From contig NZ_JAJISP010000001.1 in NCBI RefSeq assembly GCF_022132145.1, positions 1,488,001-1,552,000 on the forward strand: 64,000 nucleotides of DNA, in the 5' to 3' direction. Origin of the DNA: Pseudomonas sp. MMS21 TM103. Lineage in GTDB: Bacteria > Pseudomonadota > Gammaproteobacteria > Pseudomonadales > Pseudomonadaceae. Below, one piece after another: positions 39,487 through 48,073 of this stretch (its first letter is position 1; each line of letters begins with the position of its first letter). The notes under the pieces were generated by a model that saw nothing but the letters and a program-made list of their open reading frames with translations, had not been told where the DNA came from and searched no databases. The translations under genes and the position numbers were made by a program.

Positions 39487-40017
39487 TTACAACGGCTTGA
39501 CGATGAACAGGCCGTGGTCGTGGCCTTCTTGCGAAGCACCGTAGACCTGTTCGGCCACTGTGCGGATGGGGCTACCCTGGGCGGCCAGAATCTGATCCAT
39601 GGCGCCGGCGAACCAGCCGGTGAACATGTAGTCCACCGCGCGTCCGCACTTGCCGTAGACGTAGACGAAGGCGGAGTGATCCAGGCGCACCTCGCAGGTG
39701 CCCTTGTCGAGGTCGATCGACAGGGTCTTGAACAGGCCCCAGCCGCGTTGCGACAGGCGCTTCATGTAATGCTCGAACACCTCGACGCCGACCAGGCCGT
39801 GGCACTCGGCTTCTTTCTCGCACCAGTGCCAGGCGGACTTGTAGCCGGCCTTGTAGAGGATCTCGGCATAGGCGTCGGCGCCCAGCACTTCCTCGATGCC
39901 GATGTGGTTGTTGACGAAGAAATGCCGCGGTACGTAGAGCATCGGCAGGGCGTCGGTGGTCCAGACGCCGGTTTCGTTGTCGACTGCGATGGGCATTTCG
40001 GGGGCGTGGGTGGCCAT
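39487..40017 (-). CDS. V4R/DUF5943-like protein of the dgc cluster
   Basis: 176-aa soluble protein. ILYKAGYKSAWHWCEKEAECHG and the later YMFTGWFAGAMDQILA resemble the V4R (4-vinyl reductase) small-molecule binding fold, with conserved Cys that could bind metal. It sits 15 bp before dgcA and after the M19-like gene, as in P. aeruginosa (PA5397 position). It may bind an intermediate or assist cofactor loading of DgcA; no function can be assigned from sequence. Confidence 0.8.
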   Translation of the reverse strand: MATHAPEMPIAVDNETGVWTTDALPMLYVPRHFFVNNHIGIEEVLGADAYAEILYKAGYKSAWHWCEKEAECHGLVGVEVFEHYMKRLSQRGWGLFKTLSIDLDKGTCEVRLDHSAFVYVYGKCGRAVDYMFTGWFAGAMDQILAAQGSPIRTVAEQVYGASQEGHDHGLFIVKPL

Positions 40018-40140
40018 GTGGGCAAACTCCAGAATTCGGTGGTTTTTGGCGGGGCGCCTTGCGCTCTGCTCAATTAAAAAAGTGTGGTGAATGCCTGTGG
40101 AGCCGCTAGCGCCGTGCGCAGCAGGCTCCGCAGGTATTCA

Positions 40141-41118
40141 TCATTCGCCCCAGACGTCCTTGAGCACGCGTACCCAGTTCTCGCCCATTATCTTGCGCAC
40201 CACGCGCTCGGAATGGCCGCGCTTGAGCAAGGTTTCGGTGAGGTTGGGGAACTCGCCGACGGTGCGGATGCCCAGCGGGTTGACGATCTTGCCGAAACTG
40301 GTCAGGCGGCGGGCGTAGCCCTTGTCGTGGGTCAGGTATTCGAAGAAGTCCTGGCCATGGCCCTGGGTGAAGTCGGTGCCGATGCCGATGGCGTCTTCGC
40401 CAACAATGTTCATGGTGTACTCGATGGCTTCGGCGTAGTCGTCGATGGTCGAGTCGATGCCTTTGGCCAGGAAGGGGGCGAACATGGTCACGCCGACGAA
40501 GCCGCCGTGGTCGGCGATGAACTTCAGTTCTTCGTCGGACTTGTTGCGTGGGTGTTCTTTCAGGCCGGACGGCAGGCAATGCGAGTAGCACACGGCTTTC
40601 TTCGATTCGAGGATGACTTCCTCGGATGTCTTGCTGCCGACGTGGGACAGGTCGCACATGATGCCGACCCGGTTCATCTCGGCGACGATCTCGCGGCCGA
40701 AGCCGGACAGGCCGCCGTCACGCTCGTAGCAGCCGGTGCCGACCAGATTCTGGGTGTTGTAGCACATCTGCACGATGCCCACGCCGAGCTGCTTGAACAC
40801 CTCGACGTAGCCGATCTGGTCTTCGAACGCATGGGCATTCTGGAAGCCGAAGAGGATGCCGGTCTTGCCCTGGGCCTTGGCCGCGTGGATGTCGGCGGTG
40901 GTGCGCACCGGGATCACCAGGTCGCTGTTGTCACGGATCAGCTTCTGGCTGGCGACAATATTGTTGACCGTGGCCTGGAAACCTTCCCAGACCGAGACCG
41001 TGCAATTGGCCGCGGTCAGGCCGCCCTTGCTCATGTCTTCAAACAATTCGCGGTTCCACTTGGCGATGATCAGGCCATCGATAACGATGCTGTCGGCGTG
41101 CACTTCTGCTGGGCTCAT
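40141..41118 (-). CDS. Renal-dipeptidase (M19)-like protein lacking the HxD zinc motif
   Basis: 325-aa TIM-barrel member of the M19 superfamily. C-terminal-half ligands are present (DLSHVGSKT and the YSHCLPSGLKEHPRN region), but where canonical enzymes have DGHxD near the N-terminus this one reads IDGLIIAKWN. One zinc site is therefore altered, and peptide hydrolysis is doubtful. The gene heads the dgc unit and is conserved there in Pseudomonas. The start at 41118 precedes the family N-terminus directly. A role in demethylation chemistry (for example on a one-carbon adduct) is speculation. Confidence 0.82.
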   Translation of the reverse strand: MSPAEVHADSIVIDGLIIAKWNRELFEDMSKGGLTAANCTVSVWEGFQATVNNIVASQKLIRDNSDLVIPVRTTADIHAAKAQGKTGILFGFQNAHAFEDQIGYVEVFKQLGVGIVQMCYNTQNLVGTGCYERDGGLSGFGREIVAEMNRVGIMCDLSHVGSKTSEEVILESKKAVCYSHCLPSGLKEHPRNKSDEELKFIADHGGFVGVTMFAPFLAKGIDSTIDDYAEAIEYTMNIVGEDAIGIGTDFTQGHGQDFFEYLTHDKGYARRLTSFGKIVNPLGIRTVGEFPNLTETLLKRGHSERVVRKIMGENWVRVLKDVWGE

Positions 41119-41300
41119 TCGGCTGTCCCCTTTGTCTGCTGTCGCCAAACCCGGTGTTGGCGCTTTGTGGGGAGCATATCCCTGGGGCGCGGGGTGACCC
41201 GGTGCAAAAACGACTGGGGTATTGCCGAAAGCGTCAATAGCAGGTCGCGAACGGATAAGCCGTCGGCCAGGCTGCTTTTATCGCGCGGGCTTCAGCCCCC

Positions 41301-42257
41301 CTACGACAGTGAGGCAGCCGGATGCTCGTGACGATCCTGGCTGGGGCAGGTGGCGAAGCGGGCGCGGTAGCAGCGGGAGAAATACGAGGAGGATTCGAAG
41401 CCGCTGGCCAGGCCGACTTCCAGAACGCTCAGGTCGGTCTGGCGCAGCAGTTGGCGGGCCTTGTCCAGGCGCAGGCTCAGGTAGAAATTGGACGGGGTCT
41501 CGTTCAGGTGCTGGCGGAACAGGCGTTCCAGCTGGCGCGGGGTGACCTTGATCAGGTCGGCGAGTTGCTGGGAGCTGAGCGGCTGTTCGCTGTGGCGCTG
41601 CATTTCGCCGATGACCTGCACCAGCTTCTTGTTGTGCACGTCGTAGCGGCTGGCGATCTGCATGCGCTGATGATCCTGGCGCGAGCGGATGCGCCCGAGC
41701 ACGAACTGCTCGGAGACCGCCAGCGCCAGCTCTTCACCGTGGTCACGGCCGATCAGGGTCAGCATCAGGTCGAGGCTGGCGGTGCCGCCGGCGCTGGTGA
41801 TGCGCCGTCCGTCGATTTCGAACAGTTCCTGGGTCACCGCCAGGCGCGGGTAACGCTCCTGAAAGGCCTCGATGGCTTCCCAGTGCAGGGTCAGGCGCTG
41901 GCCGGCGAACAAGCCGGCCTCGGCCAGGACGAAGCTGCCGGTGTCGATGCCGCCGAGCGTCGCGCCTTCGCGCTCGGCGCGGTGCAGCCACTGCGCAAGG
42001 CGGTGGTCGAAGTGGGCCAGCGGCTCGAAACCGGCGACCACGAACAGGCTGTCGCCAGCCGCCGGCAGCTCCAGGGCGGTGTCGACGTTGAGCGACATGC
42101 CGTTGCTGCTTTGCACCGCGTTGCCGTCCAGGCTGAGCAGACGCCAGCGATAGAGCTCGCCGCGAAAGCGATTGGCCACGCGCAAGGGCTCGATGGCCGA
42201 CATCAGGCCCATCATGGAAAAGCCGGGCAGCAGGAGAAAGCACAAGGTCTGGGGCAT
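41301..42257 (-). CDS. cdhR: AraC-family activator of carnitine catabolism
   Basis: 318-aa paralogue of GbdR: N-terminal DJ-1/PfpI-like domain (CFLLLPGFSMMGLMSAIEPLRVANRF; the nucleophile elbow region reads GIDTGSFVLAEAGL, with Asp-Thr rather than Cys) and C-terminal AraC HTH pair. The start is 42257 (MPQTLCFLLL); the 20 extra upstream codons look non-coding. Divergent from caiX-cdhCAB, which it should activate in response to carnitine. Confidence 0.93.
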   Translation of the reverse strand: MPQTLCFLLLPGFSMMGLMSAIEPLRVANRFRGELYRWRLLSLDGNAVQSSNGMSLNVDTALELPAAGDSLFVVAGFEPLAHFDHRLAQWLHRAEREGATLGGIDTGSFVLAEAGLFAGQRLTLHWEAIEAFQERYPRLAVTQELFEIDGRRITSAGGTASLDLMLTLIGRDHGEELALAVSEQFVLGRIRSRQDHQRMQIASRYDVHNKKLVQVIGEMQRHSEQPLSSQQLADLIKVTPRQLERLFRQHLNETPSNFYLSLRLDKARQLLRQTDLSVLEVGLASGFESSSYFSRCYRARFATCPSQDRHEHPAASLS

Positions 42258-42481
42258 GGCTGGGTTTCGCAAAGACAGGTGGTTACTAAACGGCAGGCAC
42301 CTGCACAGTGCAAGCAAGAAGGTCGTTGCAGTTCAACAGTTGGTCGCTTTGGTGCGTTTTTTACCCCCTAGTGCTGGGTAATGTGACCCCATCGGGCGCA
42401 CTCAGGCCTGAGTACGGGACGGGGCGTCAGAGCTCCGGGAAAACTACAAGTAAAACCCTAACGCCATACGAGGGCGCATTG
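42258..42481. promoter_or_regulatory. cdhR-caiX divergent promoter region
   Basis: 224 bp between divergent genes with no ORF. It includes an inverted GGTGC/GCACC pair and a T-rich block around 42356-42362. A CdhR site and promoters for both genes are expected here, but I cannot pinpoint the operator. Confidence 0.4.
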
Positions 42482-43420
42482 ATGAAAAGTTTCAAGGTAA
42501 TCGCCGGTTGCTGTTTGCTCGGCCTGTTCAGTTCGTCGCTATTGGCCGCCGAACAGGCCAGTTGCCAGAAGGCACGCATCGGCATGGTTGGCTGGACCGA
42601 CGTGGTCGCCACTACCGCCGTGGCCAGTACCCTGCTTGAAGGCCTGGGCTATGCGACCACCCAGACCCAAGCCTCACAGCAGATTGTCTTTTCCGGCATC
42701 CAGCGTGACCAGCTCGACTTCTTCCTGGGTTATTGGAAGCCGCTGATGGATGACAACATCGAGCCGTTCCTCGCCAAGAAGACGGTCAGGGTGCTCGGTG
42801 AACCGGGTCTCTCCGATGGCATCTCCAGCCTGGCGGTGCCCAGCTATACCGCCGAGGCGGGCCTGAAGACCTACGCCGATATCGCTAAATTCAGGGATCA
42901 ACTGGACGGCAAGATCTATGGCATCGATCCGGGTACCGGAGCCAACACCACGATCAAGAAGATGATCGACAGCAACCAGTTCGGCCTCGGTGGCTTCGAG
43001 CTGATCGAGTCGAGCGAGTCGGCCATGCTCGCCGCGGTCAGCCGTGCGGCGCGGAGCAAGAAGCCGGTGGTGTTCTTCGGCTGGAAACCGCACCCGATGA
43101 ACATCAAGATGGACGTTACCTACCTGACGGGCAGTGAGGGCGTATTCGGTGCCGATGAAGGCCTGGCCACCGTCTGGACCGTCACCGCCCCGGACTATGC
43201 CCAGCGCTGCCCCAACGTCGATCGCCTGCTCAACAACCTGCGCTTCACCGCCGCCCAGGAGAGCCAGTTGATGGCGCCGATCATGGACCGTGAAGAGGCC
43301 AAGGACGTCGCGCGCAAGTGGCTGAAGGAAAACCCGGAAGAACTGAGCAAGTTCCTGGCCGGGGTGACCACCTTCGATGGCAAGGATGGCGCCGCCGCCG
43401 TGCAGGCCGCACTCAAGTAA
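42482..43420 (+). CDS. caiX: Carnitine-binding periplasmic protein
   Basis: 312-aa ChoX-family receptor with signal peptide (FKVIAGCCLLGLFSSSLLAA) and mature N-terminus EQASCQKARIGMVGWTD. It keeps the Cys pair (second in AQRCPNVD) and aromatic cage motifs FLGYWKPLMD and FFGWKPHPMN. It leads the carnitine operon, no permease or ATPase is encoded beside it, and the Cbc core at 25.8-27.9 kb is the likely partner, as described for P. aeruginosa CaiX. Confidence 0.93.
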   Translation: MKSFKVIAGCCLLGLFSSSLLAAEQASCQKARIGMVGWTDVVATTAVASTLLEGLGYATTQTQASQQIVFSGIQRDQLDFFLGYWKPLMDDNIEPFLAKKTVRVLGEPGLSDGISSLAVPSYTAEAGLKTYADIAKFRDQLDGKIYGIDPGTGANTTIKKMIDSNQFGLGGFELIESSESAMLAAVSRAARSKKPVVFFGWKPHPMNIKMDVTYLTGSEGVFGADEGLATVWTVTAPDYAQRCPNVDRLLNNLRFTAAQESQLMAPIMDREEAKDVARKWLKENPEELSKFLAGVTTFDGKDGAAAVQAALK

Positions 43421-43516
43421 GACAGGCTCGCCCCACCCATTCCCTGATCAATCGCCGTGTCGCGCGCCCTCTTGGGCGCCCGGTACCCATTCGCCTCGAA
43501 TAAGGATGGAAACTCC

Positions 43517-44404
43517 ATGAACTACGAAGTCATTGTCACCTGTGCAGTCACCGGCGCCGGCGACACCGTTGGCCGCCATCCGGCCATTCCGGTCACCCCC
43601 AAGCAAATCGCCGACGCCGCCATCGAAGCCGCCAAGGCCGGTGCAACCGTCGCCCACTGCCATGTACGCGACCCCAAGACCGGCAAGGGCAGTCGTGACC
43701 TGGCGCTGTACCGCGAGGTGGTCGAGCGCATCCGCGAAAGCGACACCGATGTGATCATCAACCTTACCGCCGGCATGGGCGGTGATCTGGAGATCGGTCC
43801 GGGCGAGCAGCCCATGGAGTTTGGCGCCGGCTCCGACCTGGTCGGCCCGCTGACCCGCCTGGCGCATATCGAGGAGCTGCGCCCGGAGATCTGCACGCTG
43901 GACTGCGGCACCCTGAATTTCGGTGACGGTGACTACATCTACGTCGCCACCCCGGCGCAACTGCGTGCCGGTGCCAAGCGCATCACCGAGCTTGGGGTCA
44001 AGGCCGAGCTGGAAATCTTCGACACCGGTCACCTGTGGTTCGCCAAGCAAATGATGAAGGAAGGCCTGCTGGACGATCCGATCTTCCAGATCTGCCTGGG
44101 CATCCCATGGGGCGCTCCAGCCGACACCACCACCATGAAGGCCATGGCCGACAACCTACCGGCGGGCGCCACCTGGGCCGGCTTCGGCATCGGTCGCCTG
44201 CAGATGCCGATGGCCGCCCAAGCCATGCTGCTCGGTGGTCACGTGCGGGTCGGCCTGGAAGACAACATCTGGCTGGACAAAGGCGTACCGGCCACCAACG
44301 GCAGCCTGGTCGAACGCGTCGTCGAAATCATCCAGCGCCTCGGCGGCAGGGTTCTGACCCCAGCCGAAGGCCGCGCCAAGATGAAGCTCAAACCACGCGG
44401 CTGA
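43517..44404 (+). CDS. cdhC: 3-dehydrocarnitine cleavage enzyme (BKACE family)
   Basis: 295-aa beta-keto acid cleavage enzyme: TIM barrel with zinc-binding HCHVRDP (about residue 46) and the catalytic ENLTAG-like segment here read [10 protein letters not shown]. It converts 3-dehydrocarnitine plus acetyl-CoA to betainyl-CoA and acetoacetate in related Pseudomonas. It lies between caiX and carnitine dehydrogenase, consistent with that substrate. The start at 43517 follows AAGGATGG. Confidence 0.92.
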   Translation: MNYEVIVTCAVTGAGDTVGRHPAIPVTPKQIADAAIEAAKAGATVAHCHVRDPKTGKGSRDLALYREVVERIRESDTDVIINLTAGMGGDLEIGPGEQPMEFGAGSDLVGPLTRLAHIEELRPEICTLDCGTLNFGDGDYIYVATPAQLRAGAKRITELGVKAELEIFDTGHLWFAKQMMKEGLLDDPIFQICLGIPWGAPADTTTMKAMADNLPAGATWAGFGIGRLQMPMAAQAMLLGGHVRVGLEDNIWLDKGVPATNGSLVERVVEIIQRLGGRVLTPAEGRAKMKLKPRG

Positions 44405-44497
44405 GCCGCTCCATACAGCTCTGTATCCCGGATGCGATCTGGGACAGATCGAATGACCAGCCCGGATAGCAGCCGGGCTACCGAAGCAGGAGCCATC

Positions 44498-45463
44498 ATG
44501 GCCTTTGTCACCGAACTGAAAACCTTCGCCGCCCTCGGCACCGGCGTGATTGGCGCCGGCTGGATCGCCCGCGCCCTGGCCCATGGCCTCGACGTCGTGG
44601 CCTGGGACCCAGCGCCCGGCGCCGAAGCGGCACTGCGCATACGCATCGCCAACGCCTGGCCGGCGCTCAAGCAGCAGGGCCTCGCGCCCGGCGCGTCGCC
44701 CGAGCGCCTGCGCTTCGTCGACAGCATCGAAGAGTGTGTGAAGAACGCCGATTTCATCCAGGAAAGCGCTCCCGAGCGTCTGGAGCTGAAGCTCGACCTG
44801 CATGCCAAGATCAGCGCCGCAGCGCGTCCCAACGTGCTGATCGGTTCGAGCACCTCGGGCCTGCTGCCCAGCGAATTCTACGCCGACGCCGTGCACCCCG
44901 AGCGCTGTGTGGTCGGTCACCCGTTCAACCCGGTGTACCTGCTGCCGCTGGTGGAAGTGGTCGGCGGCCAGCAGACTGCCCCCGAAGCGGTGCAGGCCGC
45001 CATTCAGGTGTATACCGCGCTGGGCATGCGCCCGCTGCACGTGCGCAAGGAAGTGCCGGGTTTTATTGCCGACCGTCTGCTCGAGGCGCTGTGGCGCGAG
45101 TCGCTGCACCTGGTCAATGATGGAGTGGCCACTACTGGTGAGATTGACGATGCGATCCGCTTCGGGGCCGGCCTGCGCTGGTCGTTCATGGGCAGTTTCC
45201 TGACCTACACCCTGGCAGGCGGCGATGCCGGCATGCGTCACTTCATGGCCCAGTTCGGCCCGGCGCTGAAACTGCCCTGGACCTACCTGGAAGCGCCGGA
45301 GCTGACAGACGGCCTGATCGACAGCGTGGTGGAAGGCACTACTGAGCAACAAGGTGAGCGCAGTATCGCCGAGCTGGAGCGTTATCGTGATGACTGCCTG
45401 CTGGCGGTGATGGAGGCGATCAAGGCCACCAAGGCCAAGCACGGTTTCGACTTCGCCGAATAA
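44498..45463 (+). CDS. cdhA: L-carnitine 3-dehydrogenase
   Basis: 321-aa 3-hydroxyacyl-CoA-dehydrogenase-like NAD enzyme: Rossmann motif [20 protein letters not shown] (about 13-32) and [18 protein letters not shown] around the catalytic His. It oxidises L-carnitine to 3-dehydrocarnitine. It is about the 320-aa length of the single-domain carnitine dehydrogenases, without the fused thioesterase domain found in some genera; that activity is encoded separately downstream. AGCAGGAG precedes the ATG. Confidence 0.94.
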   Translation: MAFVTELKTFAALGTGVIGAGWIARALAHGLDVVAWDPAPGAEAALRIRIANAWPALKQQGLAPGASPERLRFVDSIEECVKNADFIQESAPERLELKLDLHAKISAAARPNVLIGSSTSGLLPSEFYADAVHPERCVVGHPFNPVYLLPLVEVVGGQQTAPEAVQAAIQVYTALGMRPLHVRKEVPGFIADRLLEALWRESLHLVNDGVATTGEIDDAIRFGAGLRWSFMGSFLTYTLAGGDAGMRHFMAQFGPALKLPWTYLEAPELTDGLIDSVVEGTTEQQGERSIAELERYRDDCLLAVMEAIKATKAKHGFDFAE

Positions 45464-45474
45464 ACACAGAATCC

Positions 45475-45544
45475 GTAGGAGCGGGGGGAACGCCTAGTTG
45501 CATGCCCGCGAAAAATCCAATGCTCGGGCATGGCCCGCTCCTAC
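45475..45544. repeat. REP-like element with terminal inverted repeats
   Basis: GTAGGAGCGGG at 45475-45485 and its exact complement CCCGCTCCTAC at 45534-45544 enclose about 48 bp. This matches the common Pseudomonas REP consensus beginning GTAGGAGCGGG. It lies within the carnitine operon between cdhA and cdhB. Confidence 0.8.
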
Positions 45545-45578
45545 AACAGCCCGTTTGTGCAGCAGTACGCCGCTCGCT

Positions 45579-45610
45579 GGCGGACTGTTCGCTACGCTCC
45601 TGAGTCCGCC
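45579..45610. repeat. Second inverted repeat in the cdhA-cdhB gap
   Basis: GGCGGACT (45579-45586) and AGTCCGCC (45603-45610) form an 8-bp stem with a 16-base loop. Along with the REP element it fills most of the 184-bp gap upstream of cdhB. Confidence 0.6.
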
Positions 45611-45647
45611 CTACGGGTTTCGTACAACGCCGAGGATCACCCCCACC

Positions 45648-46121
45648 ATGCTCACCACCTACCGCACCGCCATCCTGCCCGAGTGGGTCGACTACAACGG
45701 CCATCTGCGCGACGCCTTCTACCTGCTGATCTTCAGCTATGCCACCGATGCGCTGATGGATCACCTCGGTCTCGACGAAGCCGGTCGGGCGCGCTGTGGC
45801 CACACCCTGTACACCCTGGAGTGCCATCTCAACTACCTGGCCGAGGTCAAGCTGGGTGCAGAGGTGGAGGTGCGCACCCAGCTGCTGGCGCACGACTCCA
45901 AGCGCCTGCACATCCACCACGGCCTGTATCTGCCGGGAGCCGATAGCGCCTTGGCCGAGAGCGAGCAGATGCTGATGAACATCGACAGCGCCAGCGGCCG
46001 CTCAGCGCCGTTCGACGAGCAGGTGCTGGCGCGGGTGCTGGCGCTTGGCGAGGCTCACCGTGACCTGCCGTCCCCCGCGTGCGTAGGCCGGGTGATTGGC
46101 TTGCCGCCGGCCAGGGCATAG
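45648..46121 (+). CDS. cdhB: Betainyl-CoA thioesterase (hot-dog fold)
   Basis: 157-aa 4HBT-type thioesterase. The active-site segment VDYNGHLRDAFYLLIFSYATDALM near residue 14 has the D-x-N-G-H signature. Releases betaine from betainyl-CoA, finishing the carnitine-to-betaine conversion started by CdhA and CdhC. The ATG at 45648 gives the family N-terminus; sequence upstream in frame is part of the repeat-rich gap. In some genera this domain is fused to carnitine dehydrogenase. Confidence 0.88.
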   Translation: MLTTYRTAILPEWVDYNGHLRDAFYLLIFSYATDALMDHLGLDEAGRARCGHTLYTLECHLNYLAEVKLGAEVEVRTQLLAHDSKRLHIHHGLYLPGADSALAESEQMLMNIDSASGRSAPFDEQVLARVLALGEAHRDLPSPACVGRVIGLPPARA

Positions 46122-46192
46122 ATCCGCGGTCGAGCCTGGAACCAATAGCGTGAACAACAACAATATCTGAAGCATCCCGCCAGGAGATCGCT

Positions 46193-47380
46193 ATGAACGC
46201 TGTAGACCCTTCCCTCGAAGCTGCGCCAATCGCCGATTGGCGCAGTTACCCGATCAGCGCCGACCTTGCCGGCCTTAGTGCCACCAGCGACAGCCTGGAG
46301 ATCACGTGGAGCGACGGTCGGCTCAGCCCGTTCCACCACCAGTGGCTGCGTGACAACTGCGCCTGCAGCCAGTGCGTCTACAGTGTGACCCGCGAGCAGC
46401 TGCTGGAAGTCGTCGACGTGCCACAAGAGCTGCATCCCCAGCGCACCCGTATCGACGAGCAAGGCCATCTGCTGATCGACTGGCAGGATGGTCACCGCAG
46501 CCGCTTCCATCCCGGCTGGCTACGCGCCCATGCCTACGACGAGGCCTCGCGGGCGGAGCGTCGCGCGCAGCGTTCGCAACCCCGGCTGTGGGGGGCCGAG
46601 TTGGCCGAGCAGCTGCCGCAGTTCGACTACCTGGCGCTGCTCGAGGACGACGGCGCTCTGCTGCAGTGGCTGTTGGCGGTGCGCGATCTCGGCCTCAGCC
46701 AAGTCGTTGGCGTACCGACCACCCCCGGGGCGCTGCAACAGATCGCCCGGCGCATCTCCTTTATCCGCGAGAGCAACTTCGGCGTACTGTTCGACGTGCA
46801 GTCCAAGGCCGATGCCGACAGCAATGCCTACACCGCCTTCAACCTGCCGCTGCACACCGACCTGCCGACCCGCGAGCTACAGCCCGGTCTGCAGTTCCTG
46901 CATTGCCTGGTCAACGATGCCCAGGGCGGCGAGAGCATCTTCGTCGATGGCTTCGCCATCGCCGAGGCGCTGCACCAGGAGGCGCCCGAGCTGTTCCATA
47001 TCCTGTGCACAACGCCGGTGGAGTTCCGCAACAAGAGCCGCACCAGCGACTACCGCTGCCTGGCGCCGATCATCGCCCTGGATGCCCAGGGCCTGGTCAG
47101 CGAGGTGCGCATGGCCAACTTCCTGCGCGGGCCCTTCGACGCCCCGGCCGAGCGCATGCCGGAGCTGTATCGCGCCTACCGGCGCTTTATCGCCATGACT
47201 CGCGAGCCGCGCTTCCGCGTGCAGCGCCGCCTGCAGGCCGGGCAGCTATGGTGTTTCGACAATCGGCGGACCCTGCATGCACGCAGCGAGTTCGACCCGG
47301 CCAGCGGCGCCCGGCACTTCCAGGGCTGCTATGTGGATCGCGACGAGCTGCTCTCGCGCATTCATGTGCTGCAACGCTAG
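46193..47380 (+). CDS. Gamma-butyrobetaine dioxygenase
   Basis: 395-aa 2-oxoglutarate/Fe(II) oxygenase making L-carnitine from gamma-butyrobetaine. The N-terminal zinc-binding GBBH-like domain (about 20-110) has WLRDNCACSQC plus a His downstream; the catalytic domain has HTD (in LPLHTDLPTR) and the distal His in RTLHARSEFD. AGGAGAT precedes the ATG at 46193. Placed at the end of the cdh operon, it feeds butyrobetaine into the carnitine route. Confidence 0.93.
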   Translation: MNAVDPSLEAAPIADWRSYPISADLAGLSATSDSLEITWSDGRLSPFHHQWLRDNCACSQCVYSVTREQLLEVVDVPQELHPQRTRIDEQGHLLIDWQDGHRSRFHPGWLRAHAYDEASRAERRAQRSQPRLWGAELAEQLPQFDYLALLEDDGALLQWLLAVRDLGLSQVVGVPTTPGALQQIARRISFIRESNFGVLFDVQSKADADSNAYTAFNLPLHTDLPTRELQPGLQFLHCLVNDAQGGESIFVDGFAIAEALHQEAPELFHILCTTPVEFRNKSRTSDYRCLAPIIALDAQGLVSEVRMANFLRGPFDAPAERMPELYRAYRRFIAMTREPRFRVQRRLQAGQLWCFDNRRTLHARSEFDPASGARHFQGCYVDRDELLSRIHVLQR

Positions 47381-47609
47381 GCGGCGTGGCCGGGCCGGAG
47401 AGTCCATGGTCGGGCGCTAACTTCTGTCTCACCCAGTGGTCGCCGTCGTTGCCGCGACAAGGCCTTCGGCGATGTGCACGACTCGCTGACGGCGTAGCGC
47501 CCAGCCAGCTCTACCGGCATGGCAGGGCGGTCTGTGCAGTTGCGCGGTACTAGGAGGGCCTGCGCCCGGCAAGGGAGGCTCGGGGCGAGGAAAAGACGAA
47601 TCGCACAAA
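47381..47609. other. Gap between butyrobetaine dioxygenase and small RNA
   Basis: About 230 bp of GC-rich sequence with short ORFs but no ribosome sites or recognisable motif. It should contain the 3' ends of the upstream mRNA and of the convergent small RNA. Confidence 0.4.
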
Positions 47610-47951
47610 GCACGAAGGGGAGCCGGAGCTCCCCTTCAAAGTGTCGTTGCGTGCTTTGTTTTTTTTGTTGAACGATCTGTTGTTGTTTTTATCGTTCCAA
47701 ATCGTTGTTTTGATCCCATCGGGGATCAAGGCAAACGTATTTTTTTGGACCCTGGTACTGCCATCGTCACTAAGTGATCCAACCTACCAATCAGCTACCT
47801 TGAGGTAGTTTTATTGTTATTGGCCTGGTCACGGGGTTGACCCCGAATAACAATCCTCTCCAAAAAAATCTGTTTGCGGCTCGCCTGTACTGTTGTTTTT
47901 GTTGTGTCAGTGTCGAGACGTATCGTTGTTCTTGGATTCTTGTTTTTGTGC
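47610..47951 (-). ncRNA. Probable Crc/Hfq-sequestering small RNA (CrcZ/CrcY/CrcX family)
   Basis: Predicted transcript of about 340 nt starting near 47951 (GCACAAAAACAAGAA) under a sigma-54 promoter. It carries six or seven A-rich CA-type blocks, among them AAGAACAACGA (about 47933), ACAACAAAAACAACAG (about 47905), AATAACAATAAAAC (about 47819), AAAACAACGAT (about 47711), AAAAACAACAACAG (about 47690) and AACAAAAAAAACAAAG (about 47670). Small hairpins such as CGGGGTCAACCCCG, CTACCTCAAGGTAG and TGATCCCCGATGGGATCA lie between them, and a GC-rich stem ends it. Long AANAANAA-containing RNAs of this layout bind Hfq/Crc and relieve catabolite repression in Pseudomonas. Family call is by architecture; which paralogue is not decided. 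No protein is encoded. Confidence 0.8.
47615..47636 (-). terminator. GC-rich stem at the 3' end of the small RNA
   Basis: AAGGGGAGC-TCCG-GCTCCCCTT forms a 9-bp stem with a tetraloop. The following minus-strand bases (CGTGCTTTG) give only a weak U-tract, so the exact 3' end is uncertain. It could also act for the convergent plus-strand mRNA. Confidence 0.65.
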
Positions 47952-47961
47952 GCTAATAGAA

Positions 47962-47977
47962 TGCATTGCTCGTGCCA
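47962..47977 (-). promoter_or_regulatory. Sigma-54 promoter of the small RNA
   Basis: Read on the minus strand TGGCACGAGCAATGCA: GG, exactly ten bases, GC, with a perfect TGGCAC. Predicted transcription start is 12 bases past the GC, near 47951. CrcZ-type RNAs are known to be sigma-54 and CbrB dependent. Confidence 0.85.
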
Positions 47978-48073
47978 GTTTTAAAATATCTATATATATC
48001 AAACACATAAAAATATACGCCGTAGGACTGTGGCTGTTCTGTTGCTGGTTGTGTTGCCGTACTACCCGTTTTC

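Noticed and set aside
37453..40077. 874-codon plus-strand ORF opposite dgcA and the V4R-like gene
   Set aside because: Antisense shadow of two clear genes; low-complexity translation.
47668..47677. TTGAACGATC resembling a BetI half-site
   Set aside because: Only the left half matches and it lies inside the predicted small RNA, where its complement forms part of an A-rich block.
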